Shown piece after piece: positions 15,550-23,721 of a stretch of 40,312 nt of DNA. The translations under genes and the position numbers were made by a program. The notes below the pieces were generated by a model. The model searched no databases and was not told where the DNA came from. It saw only the letters and a list, made by a program, of their open reading frames with translations. Origin of the DNA: Egibacter sp. (GTDB lineage Bacteria > Actinomycetota > Nitriliruptoria > Euzebyales > Egibacteraceae); NCBI GenBank assembly GCA_003553795.1, contig PWFH01000058.1, positions 1 through 40,312 of the forward strand, in the 5' to 3' direction. Every line of letters begins with the position of its first letter. The first letter of the stretch is position 1.

Positions 15550-17003
15550 TCCACCTCGGGCGGGTCGCGGCGCACCTCGCCGAGCACCTCACCGTCCGGG
15601 CTGTGCAGCTCGACGACCATCGGCATCTGCCCGATGGCGTGGGTCGAGCAGGACAGGCACGGGTCGTAGGCCCGGATGCCCGCCTCGATGCGGTTGAGCA
15701 CGCCGTCGGGCAGCTCGGGGCCGTCGACGTACTCCTTCGCGATCTGGGTGATCGTGCGGTTCATCGCGAGGTTGTTGTTGCCCGTCGCGATGACGAGGTT
15801 GACCCCGGTGATGATCCCGTCGTCGTCGACCTCGTAGTCGTGGAAGAGCGTGCCACGCGGCGCCTCCGACGCCCCCACCCCGCGGCGGCGGTTGACCCCG
15901 CCCTCCGCTCGGATGTGGTAGTCGGTGAGCATCGGGTCGTCGAGCAGGTCGGCGATGCGCTCGGTGCAGGCGAGCACCTCGATGAGGCGCGCGTAGTGGT
16001 AGTGGAACGACGACGTCGCCACCCGCCCGCCGGTGCGCTCGCGGAACGTCGCGAGCGCCTCGTCGGCCTTCGGCGTGCCCATGCGCTCGCTGATGTTGAG
16101 GCGGGCCAGCGGACCGACACGGTAGATGCCGTCCATCGCCACACCGCCCTCGCCGACGTAGGGCTTGTAGTACGGCGACTTGAGGTAGCTGTCGACGTTG
16201 GCGGCCTCGCCGAGGTACTCGCGGTAGGCCGCCGGCGAGAGCTGGTCGGCGACCATCGCGCCCTCGGCGTCGATGATGCGCAGCCCGCCGCTGTAGTGCT
16301 CCCACGTGCCGTCGGGCTGGCAGTGCCCGAGGAACAGGCTCGGGAAGTCGCCGAAGCTGTCGATCTCCCGGCCGAAGCGGTCGAGGATCGCGGTGAACTC
16401 CTCGAGGGTCTGCACCGCGGCGTCGTGCGCCTCGTCGAGCATGCCGCGGATCGTCTCGACGTCCTCGGACGTCATCTGCTGGCCGGCCCCGCCGGCGACG
16501 ACCCACGGACCGTGGATGCGCCGACCGGTGACGACCTCGAGGATCTCCTGGCCGAACTTGCGCAGGCGGATGCCGCGCCGCGCGAGCTCGGGCTCGGTGG
16601 CGACGAGACCGAAGACGTTGCGCTGCGCCGGGTCGGAGTCCATGCCGAGCATGAGGTCGGGCGCGGAGAGGTGGAAGAAGCTCAGCGCGTGGGACTGGAT
16701 GATCTGCCCCATGTTCGCGAGCCGGCGCTGGCGGTCGGCGGCCTCGGGGATGCGCACCGCGAGGATCTCGTCGCCGGCCTTCGCCGAGGCGAGCAGGTGG
16801 CTGACCGGGCAGATGCCGCAGGTGCGCGCGGTCAGCGCGGGCATCTCGTGGTACGGGCGTCCAACGCAGAAGTCCTCGAAGCCACGGAACTCGGTGACGT
16901 GGAAGCGCGCGTCGGAGACCCCACCGTCGTCGTCGAGGTGCAGCGTGATCTTCGCATGCCCCTCGATGCGGGTGACCGGGTCGATGACGTGGACGTTATG
17001 CAA
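15546..17003 (-). CDS. hoxH: NAD-linked bidirectional [NiFe]-hydrogenase, large (catalytic) subunit
   Basis: This 485-residue subunit holds the Ni-Fe active site. The N-terminal L1 motif RTCGICPVSH supplies Cys62 and Cys65, and the C-terminal L2 motif DPCLSCSTH supplies Cys449 and Cys452, ending at His455. The 30-residue tail after His455 should be removed by the endopeptidase encoded next. Overall sequence (GHAKITLHLDDDGGVSDARF, GNNNLAMNRTI) fits group 3d HoxH, which reversibly oxidises H2 with NAD+ in the cytoplasm. The start is an unusual TTG at 17003, picked because AAGGAGG lies seven bases upstream and the frame has no ATG/GTG nearby. A 31-base gap after hoxY is the only gap in the operon. 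Confidence 0.95.
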   Translation of the reverse strand: MHNVHVIDPVTRIEGHAKITLHLDDDGGVSDARFHVTEFRGFEDFCVGRPYHEMPALTARTCGICPVSHLLASAKAGDEILAVRIPEAADRQRRLANMGQIIQSHALSFFHLSAPDLMLGMDSDPAQRNVFGLVATEPELARRGIRLRKFGQEILEVVTGRRIHGPWVVAGGAGQQMTSEDVETIRGMLDEAHDAAVQTLEEFTAILDRFGREIDSFGDFPSLFLGHCQPDGTWEHYSGGLRIIDAEGAMVADQLSPAAYREYLGEAANVDSYLKSPYYKPYVGEGGVAMDGIYRVGPLARLNISERMGTPKADEALATFRERTGGRVATSSFHYHYARLIEVLACTERIADLLDDPMLTDYHIRAEGGVNRRRGVGASEAPRGTLFHDYEVDDDGIITGVNLVIATGNNNLAMNRTITQIAKEYVDGPELPDGVLNRIEAGIRAYDPCLSCSTHAIGQMPMVVELHSPDGEVLGEVRRDPPEVE

Positions 17004-17034
17004 CGGAGAGCCTCCTTGTGGGTGCGGGCGCGGG

Positions 17035-17622
17035 CTAGCCGAAGCGCGCTTCGTCGGGGAACAGCCACTCCGTGGCCTTGGGCACCGGCTCGCCGTCGAT
17101 GAGGGCCTGCGCGAGCGCGGTGATGGTGGTCTTGATGCGCTCGGCCGACGGTGGGCACCCAGGCATGTAGGCGTCGATGGGGATGAGCTCGTGGAGCGGC
17201 TCGGCCATCGGCAGCAGCGCCGGCACGACCTCGCTCGGCAGCTGCCCGTCGAGGTCGGGGTGCTCGACGTAGACCCGCTGCAGCATCGGCTCGGGCTCGC
17301 CGAGGAGGTTGCGCAGCGCGGTGACGTTGCCCGTGACCGCGCAGTCGCCGAAGGAGACGACGACGCGGGTGTTCTCCCGCAGCGCGAAGGCGAGCTCGCG
17401 GTTGTCCTCGTTGGTCACCGCGCCCTCGACGAGGGTGATGTCGACGTCGGGGGGGAACGCCTTCGTATCGGTCAGCGGACCGAAGACGAGGTCGGCCATG
17501 CCGGCGAGGTCGACGAGGAACTCGTCGAGGTCGAGGAAGGACATGTGGCAGCCGGAGCAGCCGCCGAGCCACGCCGTGGCGATCCGCAGCTTGCCGTTGC
17601 CGGCACCGTTTCCGTTGCTCAC
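17035..17622 (-). CDS. hoxY: NAD-linked bidirectional [NiFe]-hydrogenase, small subunit
   Basis: This 195-residue subunit carries the proximal [4Fe-4S] cluster. Ligands are Cys22 and Cys25 in WLGGCSGCHMSF, one Cys in SFGDCAVTGN and one in MPGCPPSAE. As in other HoxY proteins no medial or distal cluster domain and no Tat signal are present, so the enzyme is cytoplasmic. GTG at 17622 was chosen because AGGAGG lies five bases upstream and it overlaps the hoxU stop (GTGA). A longer frame adds eight residues without support. It forms the hydrogenase module with HoxH and passes electrons to HoxU. Confidence 0.95.
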   Translation of the reverse strand: MSNGNGAGNGKLRIATAWLGGCSGCHMSFLDLDEFLVDLAGMADLVFGPLTDTKAFPPDVDITLVEGAVTNEDNRELAFALRENTRVVVSFGDCAVTGNVTALRNLLGEPEPMLQRVYVEHPDLDGQLPSEVVPALLPMAEPLHELIPIDAYMPGCPPSAERIKTTITALAQALIDGEPVPKATEWLFPDEARFG

Positions 17623-18368
17623 CGGGCCTCCTGTCGCTCGTACCACTTGCCCTCGTCGCGCGCGGTCTTGAGGAAGTCGATGACCGCGGGGTCATGGCGC
17701 ATCTCGCCGACGGCGCGGCCCTTGAAGGCCAGCGCCCCGGTCGGGCAGACGAGCACGCACTTGCCGCACCACGTGCACGACGGCGACTCGCCCCAGGGCT
17801 TGCTGAGCTCGGCGACGATCATCGAGTCGCTGCCGCGACCGCCGACGTCCCAGACGTGCGCACCCTCGATCTCGTTGCAGACCCGCACGCAGCGGGTGCA
17901 GAGCACGCAGCGCTCGCGGTCGAGCACGTACTTGGGGTGCGAGGCGTCGACGCTGGCATCCGGGTGCTGCAGGTCGTAGTGGATGTGGTCGACATCGGTC
18001 TCGGCGGCGAGGTCCTGCAGCTCGCAGTCGCCGTTGGAGACGCACACCGCGCAGATGTGGTTGCCCTCGGCGAAGAGCATCTCGACGATCCGCCGACGGT
18101 GGTTGTGCAGCTCCCAGTTCGTCGTCGTGACCGCCATCTCGGCGACGACCGGCGTCGCGCAGGACAGCCGGTAGCGGGGGTCGTCCTCGACCTCGACGAG
18201 GCAGAGCCGGCAGCCGCCCCAGACCGAGAGGCCCTCGAGGTAGCACAGGCGGGGGATGCGCACGCCGATGCGCGTGGCCACGTCGAGGATCGTCTCGCCC
18301 TCGTAGGCCATCGCCTCCTGCCCGTCGATGGTGACGGGGATGCTCGGCCGGCCGTTTCCGCGGCTCAT
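17619..18368 (-). CDS. hoxU: NAD-linked hydrogenase diaphorase subunit HoxU (NuoG N-terminal type)
   Basis: This 249-residue iron-sulfur protein relays electrons between HoxF and HoxY. An N-terminal plant-ferredoxin-like [2Fe-2S] site uses Cys42, Cys53, Cys56 and Cys70. A His-ligated [4Fe-4S] site follows at His104, Cys106, Cys109 and Cys115. Two further [4Fe-4S] motifs are [11 protein letters not shown] (154-164) and [11 protein letters not shown]. This order equals the N-terminal third of complex I NuoG. The ATG overlaps the hoxF stop and the TGA overlaps the hoxY GTG, so the operon is tightly coupled. Confidence 0.95.
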   Translation of the reverse strand: MSRGNGRPSIPVTIDGQEAMAYEGETILDVATRIGVRIPRLCYLEGLSVWGGCRLCLVEVEDDPRYRLSCATPVVAEMAVTTTNWELHNHRRRIVEMLFAEGNHICAVCVSNGDCELQDLAAETDVDHIHYDLQHPDASVDASHPKYVLDRERCVLCTRCVRVCNEIEGAHVWDVGGRGSDSMIVAELSKPWGESPSCTWCGKCVLVCPTGALAFKGRAVGEMRHDPAVIDFLKTARDEGKWYERQEAR

Positions 18369-20065
18369 CGGCTACCTCCCTTGGTGGTCACGGCGGGGTC
18401 GGGCGCCTGCGGGCGCGGCGGCACGCTCGGCGCCGTGCCGTTGTAGGAGACGTCGGGCACGAGGAGGTCGAGGTACTCGTGCCGGAAGTGGTCGAGGGTC
18501 GACACCACCGGGTTCGGCGCGCTCTGGCCGAGCCCACAGAGGCTCGTCTGGCGGACGGTGCGGCAGAGGCTCTCGAGGTGCTGGAGGTCACGCCTGCGCC
18601 CGACCCCCTCGCAGATGCGGTCGAGCAGGGCGTGCATCTGCACCGTGCCGGTGCGGCAGGGGGCGCACTTGCCGCAGGACTCTTCGCGGCAGAACTCCAT
18701 GTAGAAGCGCGCGACGTCGGGCATGCGCATCGAGTCGTCCATGACGACGAGCCCACCCGAGCCCATCATCGACCCGAGCTTGCGCAGGCTCTCGTAGTCG
18801 ACGGGCGAGTCGAGCAGCGAGGCCGGCAGGCATCCGCCCGACGGGCCGCCGCTCTGGGCGGCCTTGAAGACGCCGTCGTTGGGGATGCCGCCGCCGATGT
18901 CGAAGACGATCTCGCGCAGCGTGATGCCCATCGGCACCTCGATGAGCCCGGTGTTGACGAGCGAGCCGGCGAGCGCGAAGACCTTCGTGCCCTTGCTCTG
19001 CGCCGTGCCGACCTCGCCGAACCACTCCGCGCCGTTGGCGACGATCGCCGGGACGTTGGCGAGCGTCTCGACGTTGTTGATCATCGTCGGCTGGCCCCAC
19101 AGCCCCTTCTCGGTCGGGTAGGGCGGCCGCAGCGACGGGGTCCCGCGCCGGCCCTCGATCGAGGCCATGAGCGCGGTCTCCTCGCCGCAGACGAAGGCGC
19201 CGGCGCCGATGCGGACCTCGAGCTGGAGGTCGAAGTCCGAGCCGAGGATGTTGCGGCCGAGCAGGCCCTGGCGGCGGGCGACGCGGATCGCGCGCTCGAG
19301 GCGCTCGACCGCGGTGGGGTACTCCGCCCGGACGTAGATGTAGCCGTGGCTCGCCCCGGTGGCGTACGCCGCGATGATCATGCCCTCGATGACCCGGTGC
19401 GGGTCGTCCTCCATGATCGTGCGGTCCATGTACGCGCCCTGGTCGCCCTCGTCGCCGTTGGCGATGAGGTACTTCGGGCTGCCCTCGGCGCGGCGGAGCA
19501 TGTCCCACTTCTTCGCGGTGGGGTAGCCCGCCCCGCCACGTCCGCGCAGCCCGCTGTCATCGATGATCTCGATGACCTCCTCGGGCGCGAGGTCGTTGAG
19601 CGCGCCGGCGAGCGCCTGGTAGCCGCCCTCGGCGACGTAGTCCTCGATGCGCTCGGGGTCGATGCGCCCGGCGTTGCCGAGGACGATCTTGCGCTGGCGG
19701 CTGAAGAACGGCTGGTCCTCGTCGAGGACGTGCTCGTCGATGAGCTTCCGCACGACGACGTGCTCGCGGATGATGCGCGTCGCGATGTCGGGGGTGACCT
19801 GGGCGTACATCGTCGGCTCGGCGCCGCGGGGCTCGACGCGCACGAGCGGCCCGGAGCTGCACATGCCCATGCACCCGGTCGGCACGACCTGGACGTCGGA
19901 GTTGACGTCCTCCCGCTCGGCGGCCTGGTCGAGGGCCTGGCGCACCGGGCCGGCACCCGCCGAGAGGCACGCCGTGGAGCTGCAGGCCTTCACACGGGTG
20001 GTGTAGCGGCTGCGCATCTCCAGCTCGGAGTGCGCGACGTCGTGGAGATCGATCTGCTTGGCCAT
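18365..20065 (-). CDS. hoxF: NAD-linked hydrogenase diaphorase subunit HoxF (NuoF type)
   Basis: This 566-residue flavoprotein is the NAD(H)-binding subunit. Residues about 24-110 are a thioredoxin-like [2Fe-2S] domain (CSSTACLS and [11 protein letters not shown]). The NuoF core follows: [34 protein letters not shown] for FMN and [23 protein letters not shown], and a [4Fe-4S] site [13 protein letters not shown] with a distant SLCGLG. There is no extra ferredoxin domain at the C-terminus, unlike the bifurcating HydB. ATG 20065 was chosen because it gives a one-base overlap with the hoxE stop (TGATG); a longer frame has no family similarity. It reduces NAD+ when H2 is oxidised, or the reverse. 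Confidence 0.95.
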   Translation of the reverse strand: MAKQIDLHDVAHSELEMRSRYTTRVKACSSTACLSAGAGPVRQALDQAAEREDVNSDVQVVPTGCMGMCSSGPLVRVEPRGAEPTMYAQVTPDIATRIIREHVVVRKLIDEHVLDEDQPFFSRQRKIVLGNAGRIDPERIEDYVAEGGYQALAGALNDLAPEEVIEIIDDSGLRGRGGAGYPTAKKWDMLRRAEGSPKYLIANGDEGDQGAYMDRTIMEDDPHRVIEGMIIAAYATGASHGYIYVRAEYPTAVERLERAIRVARRQGLLGRNILGSDFDLQLEVRIGAGAFVCGEETALMASIEGRRGTPSLRPPYPTEKGLWGQPTMINNVETLANVPAIVANGAEWFGEVGTAQSKGTKVFALAGSLVNTGLIEVPMGITLREIVFDIGGGIPNDGVFKAAQSGGPSGGCLPASLLDSPVDYESLRKLGSMMGSGGLVVMDDSMRMPDVARFYMEFCREESCGKCAPCRTGTVQMHALLDRICEGVGRRRDLQHLESLCRTVRQTSLCGLGQSAPNPVVSTLDHFRHEYLDLLVPDVSYNGTAPSVPPRPQAPDPAVTTKGGSR

Positions 20066-20604
20066 CAGGTGCTCGCCTCCGTTGGCTCCTTGGCGAGGAC
20101 CTCGCCGACGTGGGCGAGCGTGCTCTCTGCGGTCTGGTGGCTCGTGACGACGCCGTCGACGACGACGACCGGGGCCAGGCCGCACGACCCCACGCAGCGG
20201 GCCGTCGAGACGGTGAGCTCGCCGTCCTCGGTCGTCTGCCCCGAGCGCACGTCGTGGGCCGCCTCGAGCTGCTGGACGATCTCCTCGGCGCCCTTGACGA
20301 AGCACGCCGTGCCCATGCACACCGTCGCGGAGTGCCGCCCCGGCGCGGTGAAGCTGAAGAGGTGGTAGAAGGTCGCCACCCCGTAGACCCGGCTCGGTGG
20401 GAGCTTCAGCTGACGCGCGAGGTAGATGAGGATGTCCTCGGAGAGGTGCCCGAAGAGATCCTGTGCGACGTGGAGGACCTCGATGAGCTGGTCCTGCTGG
20501 TAGCGCGCCTTGCGCAGCGTCTTGTCGAGCAGGGCGAAGCGCTCGTCCCCTGAGGGGTGGCCCTCGCCCTGCGCTGCGCGTTCCGCCGTCCGTGCCTCAG
20601 CCAT
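20065..20604 (-). CDS. hoxE: NAD-linked hydrogenase diaphorase subunit HoxE (NuoE type)
   Basis: This 179-residue protein is a thioredoxin-fold [2Fe-2S] subunit with the four ligands Cys96, Cys101, Cys137 and Cys141 ([11 protein letters not shown] and [10 protein letters not shown]). The N-terminal helical part [16 protein letters not shown] is a strong NuoE/HoxE signature. Its presence makes a five-subunit HoxEFUYH enzyme of the cyanobacterial type rather than the four-subunit HoxFUYH. It is first in the operon; GAGGGG precedes the ATG by six bases. The start is 302 bases from the divergent hypC. Confidence 0.94.
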   Translation of the reverse strand: MAEARTAERAAQGEGHPSGDERFALLDKTLRKARYQQDQLIEVLHVAQDLFGHLSEDILIYLARQLKLPPSRVYGVATFYHLFSFTAPGRHSATVCMGTACFVKGAEEIVQQLEAAHDVRSGQTTEDGELTVSTARCVGSCGLAPVVVVDGVVTSHQTAESTLAHVGEVLAKEPTEAST

Positions 20605-20906
20605 GCGCGACCCCTCGTGATCGGCGCAGCGTCATCGAGCCCCGCACCACTCCGGGCGCCGGGGCCGAGCCGTTGCACTCCTGTCGGTGACCGATGACGC
20701 GCAAGCCTGCACTGTCCCTGGGACGAGCGGAAGCGATGGAAGTCACGACTCGTTCGGGACCCTCGGACCCCGCCCGACCCACCCCTTGGCCCTGTGGCCG
20801 GCCGAGCCGAGGCTGCATCGTGACCGTGGTGCCAGAGCCCGCGCCAGGCGCACCCACGCCGCCGCGCCCCCCATGCGACGGCGTCGACGACAGGAGAGAC
20901 CCACCC
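20605..20906. promoter_or_regulatory. Divergent hoxE/hypC control region
   Basis: This 302-base gap should drive hox leftwards and hyp rightwards. It holds no open frame of note and no TA dinucleotide on either strand, so no TANNNT -10 box exists. The nine-base sequence GCGTCATCG (20629-20637) recurs as its exact reverse complement at 20692-20700. A GGAGA-type ribosome-binding site (20892-20897) precedes hypC. Transcription start signals were not identified. Confidence 0.45.
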
Positions 20907-21185
20907 ATGTGCCTCGGGATCCCCGGCCGCATCATCGAGCACGTCGACCCCGACAACGCCATCGCCAAAGCCGACGTCGGCGGGGTGCGCCGCAACATCA
21001 GCGTCCAACTGCTCGAGGCCGACGGCCTCAGCCCCGAGGTCGGCGACTGGGTGCTCATCCACGTCGGCTTCGCGATGGCCGCGATCGACGAGCAGGAGGC
21101 CGCGGAGTCCTTCCGCCGGCTCGCCCAGCTCGGACAGGTCTACGAGGACGAGCTCGCCGAGCTCGCCGAGAGCGACATCGAATGA
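20907..21185 (+). CDS. hypC: Hydrogenase maturation chaperone HypC
   Basis: This 92-residue chaperone has the invariant N-terminal MCLGIPG with the active Cys2, which after removal of Met binds the Fe(CN)2CO precursor, and the family segment GDWVLIHVGFAMAAIDEQEA. HypC works with HypD as the scaffold where the iron ligands are attached, then delivers the Fe centre to the large subunit. The ATG at 20907 is required by Cys2 position; the longer frame upstream is spurious. The stop overlaps the next gene's ATG (ATGA), starting a four-gene coupled run. Confidence 0.95.
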   Translation: MCLGIPGRIIEHVDPDNAIAKADVGGVRRNISVQLLEADGLSPEVGDWVLIHVGFAMAAIDEQEAAESFRRLAQLGQVYEDELAELAESDIE

Positions 21186-21481
21186 GCGCCGGGGCGAGCG
21201 CCGGGCAGACCCCGCCGCGAGCCGAGCCGTCGCCGCCGGGCGCCGGCCTCGGCCTGCCGGTGGTCGACGCCGTCGGCGCCCCCGCCGAGGCGGGCCCGGC
21301 GTGCATCACCTGCGGCGACGAGGCCGTCGAGGTCACCGTGCTCGCCCTCGAGGACGGCGACCTCGCGCTCGTCGACACCGGCGCGGGCCGCGAGCGCGTC
21401 AGCGTGATGCTCGTCGAGGTCCACGTCGGCGACCGCATCCTCGTCCACGCGGGCGAGGCGATCGGGAAGGTGCAGGGATGA
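21182..21481 (+). CDS. Second HypC/HupF-family hydrogenase assembly protein
   Basis: This 99-residue protein resembles the C-terminal part of HypC/HupF: CITCGDEAVEVTVLALEDGD, LALVDTGAGRERVSVMLVE and VGDRILVHAGEAIGKVQ. It lacks the essential MCLGIP N-terminus; a disordered Pro/Ala-rich stretch of about 38 residues precedes a Cys-x2-Cys pair instead. Similar proteins accompany hypC in other actinobacterial hydrogenase loci. A role as an alternative chaperone specific for one of the two large subunits, or as an Fe-S or Zn-binding helper, is inference. The ATG overlaps the hypC stop and the TGA overlaps the hypD ATG. Confidence 0.85.
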   Translation: MSAGASAGQTPPRAEPSPPGAGLGLPVVDAVGAPAEAGPACITCGDEAVEVTVLALEDGDLALVDTGAGRERVSVMLVEVHVGDRILVHAGEAIGKVQG

Positions 21482-22602
21482 AGTACGTCGACGAGTACCG
21501 CTCACCGGAGATCGCCGCGCAGCTCTCCGCCGAGATCGCCGCCCTGGCCGACGGCGGGCACCACAAGATCATGGAGATCTGCGGGGGCCACACCCACACG
21601 ATCTACCGCCACGGCATCGAGGACCACCTGCCCGACGGCATCGAGCTCGTCCACGGCCCCGGCTGCCCGGTGTGCGTCATGCCGATGGGCCGCATCGACG
21701 ACGCCATCGCCATCGCCGAGCAGCCCGACGTCATCATGACGAGCTTCGGCGACATGCTCCGCGTGCCCGGGGGGCGCGGGTCCTTCCTCGACGCCAAGGC
21801 CGCCGGCTGCGACATCCGCATGGTCTACTCCCCCCTCGACGCCCTCAAGGTCGCCCGCAACAACCCCGACAAGCGCGTCGTCTTCACCGCCATCGGCTTC
21901 GAGACGACCGCGCCGTCGACCGCGGCGACGCTGCTGCGCGCCGCCGCCGAGGGCCTCGAGAACTTCGCGGTGTTCTGCAACCACGTCCTCGTCTGCCCCG
22001 CGGTGCAGGCCATCCTCGACGCCCCCGGCCAGGACCTCGACGGCTTCCTCGGCCCCGGGCACGTCTCGACGGTCATCGGCGCCGCGCCCTACGAGTTCGT
22101 CGCGCGCGACTACGGCAAGCCCCTCGTCGTCAGCGGCTTCGAGCCACTCGACATCCTCGAGTCGATCTACCGGCTGCTGCAGCAGCGCGTCGAGGGCCGC
22201 GCCGAGGTCGAGAACCAGTACACCCGCGTCGTGCCCTGGGAGGGCAACACGCGCGCCCTCGAGGTCATCGACCGCACGATGGTCCCGCGCGACGCCTTCG
22301 AGTGGCGCGGCCTCGGCACGATCCCCGACTCCGCCCTCGGGCTGCGCGAGGAGTTCGCCGCCTTCGACGCCGAGCGGCTCTTCGACCTGCCCGGCGCGGT
22401 CGTCGAGGACCCCCGGGAGTGCCAGTGCGACGAGGTCCTCACCGGCCAGATCAAGCCCTGGGAGTGCGGGGTGTTCGGCACCGCGTGCACCCCGGAGACC
22501 CCGATCGGCACCTGCATGGTCTCGAGTGAGGGCGCGTGCGCGGCCTACTACCAGTACGGGCGGTTCAACCGGGCCGCCGCGACCGCGGGGGCCGGCGCGT
22601 GA
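21478..22602 (+). CDS. hypD: Hydrogenase maturation protein HypD
   Basis: This 374-residue iron-sulfur scaffold has all the signature motifs: MEICGGHTHTIYRHG near residue 40 with the Cys that contacts HypC, HGPGCPVCVMP, IGFETTAPSTA, FCNHVLVCPAV, and the C-terminal [4Fe-4S] and redox Cys region (CQCDEVLTG, WECGVFGTACTP, GTCMVSSEGACAAYY). HypD holds the iron while HypE/HypF-made cyanide ligands are attached. The ATG overlaps the preceding stop, and the TGA is coupled to the hypE GTG, giving four-base overlaps. Confidence 0.97.
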   Translation: MKYVDEYRSPEIAAQLSAEIAALADGGHHKIMEICGGHTHTIYRHGIEDHLPDGIELVHGPGCPVCVMPMGRIDDAIAIAEQPDVIMTSFGDMLRVPGGRGSFLDAKAAGCDIRMVYSPLDALKVARNNPDKRVVFTAIGFETTAPSTAATLLRAAAEGLENFAVFCNHVLVCPAVQAILDAPGQDLDGFLGPGHVSTVIGAAPYEFVARDYGKPLVVSGFEPLDILESIYRLLQQRVEGRAEVENQYTRVVPWEGNTRALEVIDRTMVPRDAFEWRGLGTIPDSALGLREEFAAFDAERLFDLPGAVVEDPRECQCDEVLTGQIKPWECGVFGTACTPETPIGTCMVSSEGACAAYYQYGRFNRAAATAGAGA

Positions 22603-23714
22603 GCGCCGCGCAGCCCGAGGAGGGCACCGGGCAGCGCAGCGCCGCCGAGCGCGAGCAGGAGGTCCTCGACCGCGCCGAGCGCGCCCGGCGGCGGGCGCCG
22701 AAGGTCCGCGAGGAGCGCATCACCCTCGCCCACGGCGCCGGCGGGCGCTCCTCGCACGCCCTCACCGAGGCGGTCTTCCTCGCGGCCTTCAGCAACCCCG
22801 CCCTCGACGCGCTCGAGGACCAGGCCCTGCTGGCCGTCGGGGGTGAGCGCCTCGCCTTCACGACCGACTCCTTCGTCGTGAGCCCGCTGTTCTTCCCCGG
22901 CGGCTCGATCGGCGACCTCGCGGTCAACGGCACGGTCAACGACCTCGCGGTCTCCGGCGCCGAGCCCCGGTTCCTCTCGGCGGGCTTCATCATCGAGGAG
23001 GGCCTGGCCGTCGCCGATCTCGAGCGCATCGTCGCCGACATGCGCGCGGCAGCGGCCGCGGCCGGCGTGACGATCGTCACCGGCGACACGAAGGTCGTCG
23101 AGCGCGGCAAGGGCGACGGCTGCTACATCAACACCTCGGGGGTCGGCGTGCTGTCGCGGCCCGTCGAGCTCGGGGCGCGCTTCGCCCGGCCCGGCGACGC
23201 GGTGCTCGTCTCGGGGCCGATCGGCGAGCACGGCATCACGATCCTGCTCTCGCGCGGCGACCTCGACATCGAGTCCGACATCGAGAGCGACACCGCGCCG
23301 CTGCACGAGCTCACCGCCGCGGTGCTCGACGCCGCCGACGGGGTGCGCTGCATGCGCGACGCGACGCGGGGCGGGGTCGCCACGGTGCTCAACGAGATCG
23401 CCGGTGCCGCCGACGTCGGCATCCACCTCACCGAGGGCGCGCTGCCGCTGCGGCCCGACGTCGTCGGCGCCTGCGAGGTCCTCGGCATCGACCCCCTCTA
23501 CGTCGCCTGCGAGGGCCGCATGGTCGTCGTCGTCGACGGCGCGCAGGCCGATGCCGCGCTCGCGGCGCTGCAGGCCCTGCCCGCGGGGGCACAGGCCTCC
23601 CGCATCGGCACGGTCGCCGCCGACCCCGCCGGCATGGTCCTGCTCGAGACGACCTTCGGCGGCAACCGCGTCGTCGACGTCCTCGTCGGCGACCCGCTGC
23701 CGCGCATCTGCTGA
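22599..23714 (+). CDS. hypE: Hydrogenase maturation protein HypE (carbamoyl dehydratase)
   Basis: This 371-residue enzyme dehydrates the carbamoyl group on its own C-terminal Cys to thiocyanate. The required terminal motif PRIC is present, with Cys371 the last residue. The PurM-like ATP-binding fold is shown by ITLAHGAGGRSSHALTEAVF, FTTDSFVVSPLFFPGG, GDLAVNGTVNDLAVSGA and RDATRGGVATVLNEIA. About 40 extra N-terminal residues, Glu/Arg-rich and helical, precede the conserved core and may be a real extension or an upstream start. GTG 22599 overlaps the hypD stop. It ends seven bases from the convergent hypF stop. Confidence 0.96.
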   Translation: MSAAQPEEGTGQRSAAEREQEVLDRAERARRRAPKVREERITLAHGAGGRSSHALTEAVFLAAFSNPALDALEDQALLAVGGERLAFTTDSFVVSPLFFPGGSIGDLAVNGTVNDLAVSGAEPRFLSAGFIIEEGLAVADLERIVADMRAAAAAAGVTIVTGDTKVVERGKGDGCYINTSGVGVLSRPVELGARFARPGDAVLVSGPIGEHGITILLSRGDLDIESDIESDTAPLHELTAAVLDAADGVRCMRDATRGGVATVLNEIAGAADVGIHLTEGALPLRPDVVGACEVLGIDPLYVACEGRMVVVVDGAQADAALAALQALPAGAQASRIGTVAADPAGMVLLETTFGGNRVVDVLVGDPLPRIC

Positions 23715-23721
23715 GCGGGCC

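Noticed and set aside
18365-20604. Electron-bifurcating hydrogenase subunits (HydABC type)
   Set aside because: HoxF lacks the extra C-terminal ferredoxin domain, and the catalytic subunit is a [NiFe] HoxH, not an [FeFe] enzyme with an H-cluster. The HoxEFUYH reading is simpler.
20687-20900. FNR/Crp-like or sigma-54 sites before hypC
   Set aside because: No TTGAT-N4-ATCAA, TGTGA-N6-TCACA or GG-N10-GC promoter with correct flanks was found; isolated half-sites are expected by chance.
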